5,776 nucleotides of DNA from an uncultured Lachnospiraceae bacterium (GTDB lineage Bacteria > Bacillota > Clostridia > Lachnospirales > Lachnospiraceae): the NCBI GenBank assembly GCA_947178115.1, contig CAMWXF010000138.1, forward strand, positions 1-5,776, in the 5' to 3' direction. Below the pieces are notes generated by a model. That model saw only the letters and a program-made list of their open reading frames with translations, searched no databases and was not told where the DNA came from. Shown here in pieces: positions 1 to 5,536 of the stretch (the first letter of the stretch is position 1; every line of letters begins with the position of its first letter). The position numbers were made by a program, and so were the translations under genes.

Positions 1-476
1 TCTCCAACGGCATTTGCCACCTCATTGGCGGAGGCTACCATAATACCATAAAGACATTCTTCCAATGAAATAGATTCTCCTTCATCCATTCCCATGTTAG
101 AGCCATCGCCGGGCACACTAAAGACAGCCTCATGAGAAAAGGGAACCATATCGTCGAGATTGCCCTGTTCCATAGCCATCAGACAGGTTAACAGTTTTGT
201 GGTACTGGCAGGATAGGACTTTCTGTGAATATCTTTGGCGTACAAAATAACGCCGGTATTAGCATCCATTAGAATTGCGGATTCTGCGCTGATTGCAGGA
301 CCTACCGGCCAGTTATCGATATCATTTGATTGGATGGGAAGTAATTTACGTGCTTCGGCGTCTGCTTCCAGCTCTTCCAATGTAGCGTGGGCAGTGATGG
401 GATTACCCAGAAAACCCCCTACAAAAACGGAACATGCAAGCAGGGCACAAACCATTTTTTTATGAAAAAACAACAT
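1..476 (-). CDS. D-alanyl-D-alanine carboxypeptidase, PBP5/peptidase S11 family (5' part only)
   Basis: Read on the minus strand from the ATG at 476-474, the frame is open for 158 codons to the window edge; the C-terminal part is missing. The first ~31 residues form a signal peptide (two Lys near the start, a hydrophobic core, cleavage probably after the AHA at 29-31). The catalytic SxxK motif is S91-T-T-K94 within a PAST-TK context, and the second active-site triad is S149-A-N151. The KTG motif would lie beyond the edge. Family members remove the terminal D-Ala from peptidoglycan pentapeptides outside the membrane, usually anchored by a C-terminal amphipathic helix that cannot be seen here. 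The start is supported by AAAGG nine bases upstream (486-490 on the plus strand); the alternative ATG at codon 8 has no Shine-Dalgarno sequence. Only one of its seven visible Pro codons is CCG, unlike the plus-strand genes of the window. A sporulation-specific (DacB/DacF-like) or a housekeeping role cannot be separated from this fragment. Confidence 0.93.
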   Translation of the reverse strand, partial: MLFFHKKMVCALLACSVFVGGFLGNPITAHATLEELEADAEARKLLPIQSNDIDNWPVGPAISAESAILMDANTGVILYAKDIHRKSYPASTTKLLTCLMAMEQGNLDDMVPFSHEAVFSVPGDGSNMGMDEGESISLEECLYGIMVASANEVANAVG

Positions 477-529
477 CTTGTTTAACCTTTCTAGAATAAG
501 GAAGTTTATGTTAATAAATCGTATTTTAT

Positions 530-560
530 GCTATAGGTAATTTCTGTATGATTTTGTCCA
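530..560 (-). promoter_or_regulatory. Candidate sigma-A promoter for the carboxypeptidase gene
   Basis: On the minus strand a -35-like TGGACA (555-560; 5 of 6 consensus bases) is followed, after a long 19-bp spacer, by TATAGC (530-535; 4 of 6). Transcription would start near 523, giving a leader of about 47 bases. A competing choice is TATGAT at 567-572 with a poor -35 (TACAGT, 590-595) and 17-bp spacing. The region is AT-rich, so either match could be chance. Confidence 0.3.
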
Positions 561-574
561 TTTACCATCATACA
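545..574. repeat. Perfect inverted repeat, 8-bp arms, 14-bp gap (possible operator)
   Basis: TGTATGAT at 545-552 is mirrored exactly by ATCATACA at 567-574. Arm centres are 22 bp apart, about two helical turns, which suits a dimeric DNA-binding protein. It sits in the divergent region between the carboxypeptidase gene and trmB and covers the candidate -35 element at 555-560. Each arm also contains a TATGAT hexamer on opposite strands, so it could instead be a pair of -10 elements. No T-tract follows, so it is not a terminator. The regulator is unknown. Confidence 0.4.
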
Positions 575-595
575 CTATTTTGAAATAAAACTGTA

Positions 596-614
596 GTAAT
601 TTCACAAAAATTAC
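596..614. repeat. Perfect inverted repeat, 7-bp arms, 5-bp loop (possible operator)
   Basis: GTAATTT (596-602), loop cacaa (603-607), AAATTAC (608-614). The arms match perfectly. The compact 19-bp geometry resembles bacterial operator sites, but it is AT-rich and could arise by chance. As RNA it would form only a weak hairpin with no U-tract. It lies upstream of both divergent genes. Confidence 0.35.
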
Positions 615-655
615 AAAATCTCTTTCCGTTCAATCTATCCGTAGGAGGAAAAGCA

Positions 656-664
656 TGGTACAAT
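656..664 (+). promoter_or_regulatory. Extended -10 promoter element, probably for trmB-thioredoxin
   Basis: TGG (656-658) followed by TACAAT (659-664; 5 of 6 consensus bases) makes an extended -10 (TGn plus hexamer). No convincing -35 lies 16-18 bp upstream (the bases at 636-641 are TATCCG), which extended -10 promoters can tolerate. Transcription would begin near 671, about 40 bases before the trmB start. This is the best plus-strand promoter candidate in the gap, but it is not certain. Confidence 0.4.
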
Positions 665-709
665 AAGACATGAAGTTAGATACCACTCACCGAAAGGATC
701 AGTCATACA

Positions 710-1360
710 ATGAGACTACGAAACATAACCGGCTGCAGGGAAATGATTGCTGCCAGCGATTACGTGATACATGAACCGCAGAATTACAAGGGAAAATGGA
801 ATGAAATCTTCGGTAATGATCATCCTATCCGTATAGAGATCGGTATGGGAAAAGGAAGATTTATCATGGATCTGGCAAAAATGAATCCGGCAATCAATTA
901 CGTGGGAATCGAGAAATATTCCAGTGTTCTGCTTCGCGGTGTCCAGAAGATGGAAGCGGAACCGTTATCAAACATTTATTTTATACGTATGGATGCAGAG
1001 GAAATCACAAATGTGTTCGGGCGTGAGGAGGTGGACAGAATCTACCTGAATTTTTCCGATCCGTGGCCGAAGGACAGGCATGCGAAGAGAAGACTGCCGT
1101 CCCGTGAATTTTTGCGGCGGTATCATGAGATACTGGTAAGAGACGGTGTAATCGAATTTAAGACGGACAACCATGACTTGTTCCGCTTTGCATTGGAAGA
1201 ACTGGAACCCGCAGGCTGGCATTTGGATCAGATGACGGAAGACCTGCACCATGATGAAGAGATGATGCAGGGTAATGTGATGACAGAATATGAAGAGAGG
1301 TTTTCTTCCATGGGGAATCCGATCTATAAATATGTTATTTCAAGAGAGGTTTATGCCTGA
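710..1360 (+). CDS. trmB: tRNA (guanine-N7-)-methyltransferase TrmB
   Basis: This 216-residue protein has the length and all hallmarks of bacterial TrmB, which uses S-adenosylmethionine to methylate N7 of G46 in the variable loop of many tRNAs in the cytosol. The SAM-binding glycine motif is E43-I-G-M-G-K-G49, followed by the acidic strand end around E68 (VGIEKYS) and D95-A-E. The family signature D117-P-W-P-K-D-R-H124 with AKRR behind it, the T152-D-N-H motif, and the C-terminal T192-E-Y-E-E-R-F198 are all intact. The start at 710 is fixed by an in-frame stop at 677-679 and by the typical MRLRNI opening; a purine run AAAGG (693-697) lies 12 bases upstream, slightly far. The thioredoxin gene follows after 59 bases on the same strand with no terminator between, so the two are probably cotranscribed. 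Confidence 0.97.
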   Translation: MRLRNITGCREMIAASDYVIHEPQNYKGKWNEIFGNDHPIRIEIGMGKGRFIMDLAKMNPAINYVGIEKYSSVLLRGVQKMEAEPLSNIYFIRMDAEEITNVFGREEVDRIYLNFSDPWPKDRHAKRRLPSREFLRRYHEILVRDGVIEFKTDNHDLFRFALEELEPAGWHLDQMTEDLHHDEEMMQGNVMTEYEERFSSMGNPIYKYVISREVYA

Positions 1361-1419
1361 GCGTACTAAGCGTAAATCCTCCTAAGAAAATAATATTGTA
1401 CGCAGAAAAGAGGATAAAG

Positions 1420-1737
1420 ATGGAATACAAGTTTACAACTGCGAATTTTGAAAAAGAGGTACTGGAGGCCGATACGCCGGTGCTGGTAGATTTTTATGCG
1501 GACTGGTGCGGACCGTGTAAGATGATGGCGCCTATTGTAGATCAGCTTGCCAGTGAGTATGACGGCAGAATTAAAGTAGGTAAATGCAATATTGACGAGG
1601 AGGACGGACTGGCAAGAATGTACCGTGTTATGTCTATTCCGACCATGAAAATCTTCGTGAAAGGCGAGGCAGCAGCCACTATAGTGGGTGCCGTATCGAA
1701 GGAAGAACTGGAAGAAGAGATGAAGAAAGTACTATAG
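1420..1737 (+). CDS. trxA: Thioredoxin
   Basis: A 105-residue single-domain thioredoxin, the usual size. The redox centre W29-C30-G-P-C33-K is the classical thioredoxin sequence; the buried Asp (D24, in LVDFYADW) and the cis-proline (I73-P74-T) are in place. It should reduce cytosolic disulfides, with electrons from thioredoxin reductase, which is not in this window. An additional Cys56 (GKCNID) lies outside the active site. The frame extends upstream to a TTG at 1396, but the ATG at 1420 is preferred: AAAAGAGG (1406-1413) stands six bases before it, and translation from there begins MEYKFTTANF, right where thioredoxins start. It lies downstream of trmB and ends at a strong bidirectional terminator. 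The trxA symbol is the generic choice; other thioredoxin paralogues are common in these bacteria. Confidence 0.95.
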   Translation: MEYKFTTANFEKEVLEADTPVLVDFYADWCGPCKMMAPIVDQLASEYDGRIKVGKCNIDEEDGLARMYRVMSIPTMKIFVKGEAAATIVGAVSKEELEEEMKKVL

Positions 1738-1744
1738 AGGTTTT

Positions 1745-1775
1745 AAAAAAGTCAGGCGGTAGCGCCTGACTTTTT
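1745..1775. terminator. Bidirectional Rho-independent terminator between convergent thioredoxin and antiporter genes
   Basis: GTCAGGCG (1751-1758), loop GTAG (1759-1762), CGCCTGAC (1763-1770): an 8-bp GC-rich perfect stem, preceded by six A (1745-1750) and followed by five T (1771-1775). It therefore works for the plus-strand thioredoxin transcript and, read on the other strand, for the antiporter transcript. The stem lies inside the antiporter coding frame and encodes its last residues. Confidence 0.93.
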
Positions 1776-2942
1776 ATCATCTCTGCTATAGAGCATTTTC
1801 AATATAACCGGTGTTGCAATCGATGATACGATGATTAAGAGAATAACTGCCGTGAAGTAATCCGCCGTCAGAAGTCCTGCGGCAAGACCCTTCTGCGCTA
1901 CGATCAGCGCAACTTCGCCACGGGTCATCATTCCCACACCGATCTTGATGGAATCCGAAAAATTGAATTTGAAGATTCTGCCGACAAGTCCGCAGCCGAT
2001 AATTTTCGCACCTAACGCCACGATGACGAAGCAGATACAGAAAGCAAACAGCTTGCCGTTCATGGCATCGAAGGAAGTCTTCAGACCGATGCTTGTAAAA
2101 AAGATCGGACCGAAGAACATATAGGAACTGACGTCAACTTTACGTTCGATATATTCGTTGTCACTTAAGCTGCACAAGACGACACCCGCTATGTAAGCAC
2201 CGGTAATGTCCGCGATGCCGAAGTATTTCTCTGCTATATAAGACAGGGCAAAACAGAATGCAAGGCTGACGATAGGAATACGTCTTGTATGAGGATATCG
2301 CTTATCCAGCGTGGCAAATACTTTATATACGACAAATCCGCCTACTATCGCAACTGCAAAAAATGCGACAGTCTTTACAACTACCATACCCGGATTGGAA
2401 TCAGGATTTTTGAAACCGATCACAAATGTTAAGACAATGATACCGATTACATCGTCAATGATTGCCGCACTGACAATAGTGGTTCCCACCTTGGTCTTGA
2501 TCTTACCAAGTTCCTGAAGCGCGGCGACCGTGATACTGACGCTGGTTGCCGTCATGATCGTGCCGATGAAAACAGCCTTATAGAAATTCTCACTTCCCCA
2601 AGGCGCAACGCCATAGAAGCCCATATATAACAAAGAGCCCAGAACAAGGGGTACGAAAACACCTGCACACGCAATCATAAATGCAATGGGGCCTGTCTTG
2701 ATCAATTCTTTTAAGTCCGATTCCAGTCCTACCTCGAACATCAGGATAATAACGCCGATCTCGGCAATCTGTGTAATAAATGCAGTCTGATTGATCCATC
2801 CTAACACACACGGACCGACAATAAGTCCGGCGATGATCTGGCCGACTACTTGCGGCGCCTTACATTTTCTTGCAAGAACACCGAAAAATTTGGCAAATAA
2901 CAGAATAATCGCCAGATCCCTTAACACTTCATATGATTCCAT
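1752..2942 (-). CDS. Cation:proton antiporter, CPA2 family (Na_H_Exchanger domain, NapA/KefB-like membrane part)
   Basis: A 396-residue, very hydrophobic polytopic membrane protein with roughly 11-13 membrane segments. It should exchange Na+ or K+ for H+ across the cytoplasmic membrane. Diagnostic features are the early GQIIAGLIVGP segment (34-44), the LMFEVGLE segment (67-74), the T131-A-T-S-V-S stretch of the broken helix, and the paired aspartates D163-D164 (AAIIDDVIG), the ion-binding pair known from electrogenic NapA/NhaA-type exchangers. Late in the protein comes GMMTR341-GE-VALIVA, a conserved family segment. It stops soon after the last helix with a short charged tail (SRDDKKSGATA), so it lacks the C-terminal RCK/TrkA-N nucleotide-binding domain of KefB/KefC. 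The frame opens at 2969, but that ATG lies in a terminator hairpin; the ATG at 2942 has GGAGG five bases upstream and is preferred. Ion selectivity, Na+ versus K+, cannot be told from sequence. Confidence 0.93.
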   Translation of the reverse strand: MESYEVLRDLAIILLFAKFFGVLARKCKAPQVVGQIIAGLIVGPCVLGWINQTAFITQIAEIGVIILMFEVGLESDLKELIKTGPIAFMIACAGVFVPLVLGSLLYMGFYGVAPWGSENFYKAVFIGTIMTATSVSITVAALQELGKIKTKVGTTIVSAAIIDDVIGIIVLTFVIGFKNPDSNPGMVVVKTVAFFAVAIVGGFVVYKVFATLDKRYPHTRRIPIVSLAFCFALSYIAEKYFGIADITGAYIAGVVLCSLSDNEYIERKVDVSSYMFFGPIFFTSIGLKTSFDAMNGKLFAFCICFVIVALGAKIIGCGLVGRIFKFNFSDSIKIGVGMMTRGEVALIVAQKGLAAGLLTADYFTAVILLIIVSSIATPVILKMLYSRDDKKSGATA

Positions 2943-2955
2943 AATATCCTCCAAC

Positions 2956-2984
2956 AAAAACGGAGACATTGACCTGTCTCCGTT
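2956..2984 (-). terminator. Rho-independent terminator of tRNA-Pro, possible attenuator for the antiporter gene
   Basis: On the minus strand AACGGAGACA (2984-2975), loop GGTCAA, TGTCTCCGTT (2968-2959) forms a perfect 10-bp stem with a run of five T ending at 2956. It begins six bases after the mature tRNA 3' end and ends 13 bases before the antiporter start, only just clear of its GGAGG. It should terminate most tRNA transcripts and allow partial read-through into the antiporter gene. Confidence 0.88.
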
Positions 2985-2990
2985 AAATCG

Positions 2991-3064
2991 TCGAAGCGAC
3001 GGGATTCGAACCCACGACCTCTGCGTCCCGAACGCAGCGCTCTACCAAGCTGAGCCACGCTTCG
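2991..3064 (-). tRNA. tRNA-Pro, anticodon CGG
   Basis: A complete 74-base cloverleaf on the minus strand. The acceptor stem is CGAAGCG (3064-3058) with CGCTTCG (2998-2992), and the discriminator A is at 2991. The D-stem is GCTC/GAGC around AGCTTGGTA; the anticodon stem is CTGCG/CGCAG; the T-loop is TTCGAAT. The 7-base anticodon loop TTCGGGA places CGG at 3030-3028, reading the proline codon CCG. No CCA is encoded (the next bases are CGA), so the end must be added by nucleotidyltransferase. This is normally the accessory proline tRNA beside a UGG isoacceptor, matching the CCG-rich genes around it. Confidence 0.97.
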
Positions 3065-3082
3065 ATTCTATGAACAATTAAG

Positions 3083-3112
3083 ATCATACAACATTTTAAG
3101 GGTAGTTGTCAA
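3083..3112 (-). promoter_or_regulatory. Strong sigma-A promoter for tRNA-Pro (and by read-through the antiporter)
   Basis: On the minus strand a perfect -35 TTGACA (3112-3107) is followed after 18 bp by the -10 TATGAT (3088-3083; 5 of 6). Transcription should start near 3076, about 12 bases before the tRNA 5' end, a typical short tRNA leader. It is the best promoter in the window. Confidence 0.85.
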
Positions 3113-3146
3113 TGTTTCTTATAAGAAATTATTTCAAAAATTATGA

Positions 3147-3195
3147 TTGTATCCGTCTCTATTTCCCGATATACTGTAACTATTCAAGATATAAT
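3147..3195 (+). promoter_or_regulatory. Candidate promoter(s) for the GH3 glycosidase gene
   Basis: TTGTAT (3147-3152), a 17-bp spacer and TATACT (3170-3175; 5 of 6) make a plausible promoter starting near 3182. A perfect TATAAT also lies at 3190-3195, but without a good -35 at 16-18 bp. Either would give a short leader to the ATG at 3217. The promoter is divergent from that of tRNA-Pro, the two -35 elements being 34 bp apart. I saw no convincing catabolite-responsive (cre) site. Confidence 0.45.
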
Positions 3196-3216
3196 AATTC
3201 GGAAAGGGATAAGACC

Positions 3217-5451
3217 ATGAAGACGGATATGAAGAAAAATAACAAGAAGATCGAAAAAGAGATTGAAAAACTAATTGGAAAATTGACATTGGATGAAAAA
3301 ATTTCCATGATACACGGAACCGGGCTATTTAGGACCGGTGAGGTGGAGAGACTGGGAATTCCCGGGGTTGTTACTTCTGACGGACCTATGGGAGTCAGAG
3401 CGGAATTCATGAGAGACAGTTGGATTCCGGCGGGAAATCATGACGATGACGTATCTTATCTGCCCAGTAACAGTGCGCTTGCTTCTACATGGAATCCGTA
3501 TCGGGCTTATGAGATGGGACGTGTTCTCGGTGCAGAGGCGAGAGGGCGTGGTAAGGATGTGATACTGGCACCGGGCATTAACATCAAGCGCAGTCCGCTG
3601 TGCGGAAGAAATTTTGAGTATATGAGCGAAGATCCGAAGCTGACGGCGACTCTGGCAGTGCCTTTTATTAAAGGGGTGCAGGAGAATGACGTTGCGGCAT
3701 GTGTAAAGCATTTTGCCGCGAATGTGCAGGAAACGAACCGCTTCATGGTAGACGAGGAAATTGATGACAGGACATTATACGAGATTTATTTTCCGGCGTT
3801 TAAGGCGGCAGTGCAGGATGGAAAGGCCTATTCTGTCATGGGCGCTTACAATAAGATTAACGGAGATCATTGTTGCGAGAACAAGAATTTGTTGGACCTG
3901 GTGTTACGTGGTGAGTGGGGCTTTGACGGAACAGTAATCAGCGATTGGGGTGCCGTACATAAGACAAAAGAGGCGGCGGAATGCTCCATGGATATGGAGA
4001 TGTCAATATTTTCGAATTTCGATGAGTACAAGCTGGCCAATCCCCTGAAGGAAGCAATTATGAAAGGCGAGATTTCCGAGGCGACCGTCAATGCCAAGGT
4101 GCGCAACATTCTGAGGATGATGTATCGGCTTAAAATGATAGGCAAAGAGAAAAATGACCGTAAGGCAGGCTCTTATAATACGCCGGAGCACAGAGAGATG
4201 ATCCTGCGTACGGCAGAAGAATCTATGATTCTATTAAAGAATGAGAAAGGGATGCTGCCGCTTAATGCTTCGAAGATAAAGAAGCTAGTGGTGATCGGAC
4301 AGAATGCGGCAAAAATCCATTCCGATGGCGGCGGAAGTGCGGAGATCAAGGCACTCTATGAGATTTGTCCGCTGATGGGCTTAAAGATGTATCTGGGCGG
4401 TAATACACAGGTAGAATACTATAAGGGATACCATGTGCCGGATAAGCCGAAGGCTTTTGACCATAACTGGCAGGAGGACAGTCTGGATGATTTGAAAGAT
4501 ATGGATATGGGTAAATTAGTTTGGGATGAAGAACATATGAGTGAGATGTTCCGTAAGCGGGAGGAAGAGCGTCTGGCACAGTTGGAGAAAGAAAAGGCGG
4601 AAGTGCATGAAAAAAATAAAGTGCTCTTTGCGCAGGCCATTGAAGCAGCTAAGGATGCAGATGCCGTTATCTTCGTGGGCGGTCTGAATCATGATATCGA
4701 CAGTGAAGGTATTGACCGAATTGATATGAAATTGCCCTATGAGCAGGATGCACTGATTGAAGCGTTGCTTGATGTGCGCAAGGACATGATCGTCACCTTC
4801 ATTGGCGGCTCACCCGTGGAAATGCCGTGGCGGAATAAGGCATCGGCAATTCTGTGGAGCTATTATGCGGGAATGGAGACGGGCAATGCCTTTGCCGAAA
4901 TCATTTTCGGAGACATCAATCCGTCCGGTAAGCTGGCGGAGACATTTCCGAAAAAATATGAGGATTGTGCCACATCGAAGAACGGGCAGTCCGGCGTGTG
5001 GGGCAAAATTACATTGGAGGAAGGATTGTACCTCGGATATCGCCACTTTGACAGAGAACATATTACGCCGGCATTCTGTTTCGGGCACGGACTTTCCTAT
5101 ACGGAGTTTACTTACAGCGGATTGACGCTGAAAGCGGAAAAAGGAAAGAATGTGAAGATTAACTTTACGGTCAAGAATACGGGCAGGAGAATCGGATCGG
5201 AGATCGCACAGATTTATATTGCACCGATTGCGCCGAAAGTGGACAGGCCGGATAAAGAGCTTAAGGCGTATACGAAAGTTGAGCTGGCACCGGGTAAATC
5301 CAGAAAAGTAAGCCTGACGCTGCGACAGGAAGACTTTGCGTATTTCGATGAACACTTGCATGAATTTATTGCGGATGCCGGAGACTATGAGATTCTGGTC
5401 GGCGCATCCTGTGAAGATATCCGATTGAAAGGAATTGCCGTTTTAGCATAA
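3217..5451 (+). CDS. Glycoside hydrolase family 3 beta-glycosidase (beta-glucosidase-like), cytosolic
   Basis: A 744-residue GH3 enzyme with three domains. The N-terminal TIM barrel spans about 15-320, with SD55-GPMGVR, K164-H-F-A-A-N169 and the nucleophile D243 in V-I-S-D-W-G. The C-terminal alpha/beta sandwich starts near 334 (EESMILLKN) and includes GGGSAEI. A fibronectin-III-like domain follows about 645-730, after FGHGLSYTEF at 622. The likely acid/base is E497 in D-S-E-G-I-D-R, by analogy with GH3 beta-glucosidases. A charged helical stretch (443-468, rich in Glu, Lys and Arg) interrupts the second domain; no PA14 domain is seen. There is no signal peptide, so it should hydrolyse imported oligosaccharides or aryl glycosides by a retaining mechanism, releasing non-reducing-end sugars. 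Substrate (glucose, xylose or other) is not decidable. The frame opens at 3106, but the ATG at 3217 has GAAAGGG eight bases upstream, and upstream codons overlap promoters. Proline codons are 19 of 26 CCG. Confidence 0.94.
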   Translation: MKTDMKKNNKKIEKEIEKLIGKLTLDEKISMIHGTGLFRTGEVERLGIPGVVTSDGPMGVRAEFMRDSWIPAGNHDDDVSYLPSNSALASTWNPYRAYEMGRVLGAEARGRGKDVILAPGINIKRSPLCGRNFEYMSEDPKLTATLAVPFIKGVQENDVAACVKHFAANVQETNRFMVDEEIDDRTLYEIYFPAFKAAVQDGKAYSVMGAYNKINGDHCCENKNLLDLVLRGEWGFDGTVISDWGAVHKTKEAAECSMDMEMSIFSNFDEYKLANPLKEAIMKGEISEATVNAKVRNILRMMYRLKMIGKEKNDRKAGSYNTPEHREMILRTAEESMILLKNEKGMLPLNASKIKKLVVIGQNAAKIHSDGGGSAEIKALYEICPLMGLKMYLGGNTQVEYYKGYHVPDKPKAFDHNWQEDSLDDLKDMDMGKLVWDEEHMSEMFRKREEERLAQLEKEKAEVHEKNKVLFAQAIEAAKDADAVIFVGGLNHDIDSEGIDRIDMKLPYEQDALIEALLDVRKDMIVTFIGGSPVEMPWRNKASAILWSYYAGMETGNAFAEIIFGDINPSGKLAETFPKKYEDCATSKNGQSGVWGKITLEEGLYLGYRHFDREHITPAFCFGHGLSYTEFTYSGLTLKAEKGKNVKINFTVKNTGRRIGSEIAQIYIAPIAPKVDRPDKELKAYTKVELAPGKSRKVSLTLRQEDFAYFDEHLHEFIADAGDYEILVGASCEDIRLKGIAVLA

Positions 5452-5455
5452 TGAC

Positions 5456-5489
5456 AAAGTATATTTTCCCAAGACCCGGTGCATACTTT
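5456..5489. repeat. Inverted repeat in the gap after the GH3 gene
   Basis: AAAGTAT (5456-5462) is mirrored by ATACTTT (5483-5489) with a 20-base gap. It begins five bases after the GH3 stop codon. There is no T-tract and the stem is AT-only apart from one pair, so it is a poor terminator. It may be an operator or chance. The remainder of this 85-base gap shows no clear promoter, so the small downstream gene may be read from the GH3 transcript. Confidence 0.25.
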
Positions 5490-5536
5490 AAAGGAAACAT
5501 CAATATGAGTATGTACAGGAAGGATGGGAGACAGAA

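Noticed and set aside
235..465. Plus-strand ORF of 76 codons
   Set aside because: It lies antisense to the carboxypeptidase, whose signal peptide and SxxK and SxN motifs are clear. It has no ribosome binding site and low-complexity Ser/Ala content.
1396..1419. TTG-initiated extension of thioredoxin by eight residues
   Set aside because: The ATG at 1420 has an ideal AAAAGAGG six bases upstream and gives the canonical thioredoxin N-terminus; the extension would translate the ribosome binding site itself.
2943..2969. Upstream ATG of the antiporter frame (2969)
   Set aside because: It falls in the stem and loop of the tRNA terminator, and the ATG at 2942 has GGAGG at five bases.
2791..3081. Plus-strand ORF of 96 codons across the tRNA
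   Set aside because: It is antisense to both the antiporter start and tRNA-Pro; its RRSDGIRTHDL-like part is the familiar spurious translation of the reverse strand of a tRNA.
3106..3216. 37-residue N-terminal extension of the GH3 protein
   Set aside because: It overlaps the tRNA-Pro and GH3 promoters, has no ribosome binding site, and is rich in Tyr, Asn and Arg, unlike a signal peptide. The ATG at 3217 with GAAAGGG fits the family start.
4810..5361. Minus-strand ORF of 183 codons inside the GH3 gene
   Set aside because: A shadow of a strongly supported GH3 reading frame; no ribosome binding site or recognisable motif, and Arg/Phe-rich composition typical of antisense frames.
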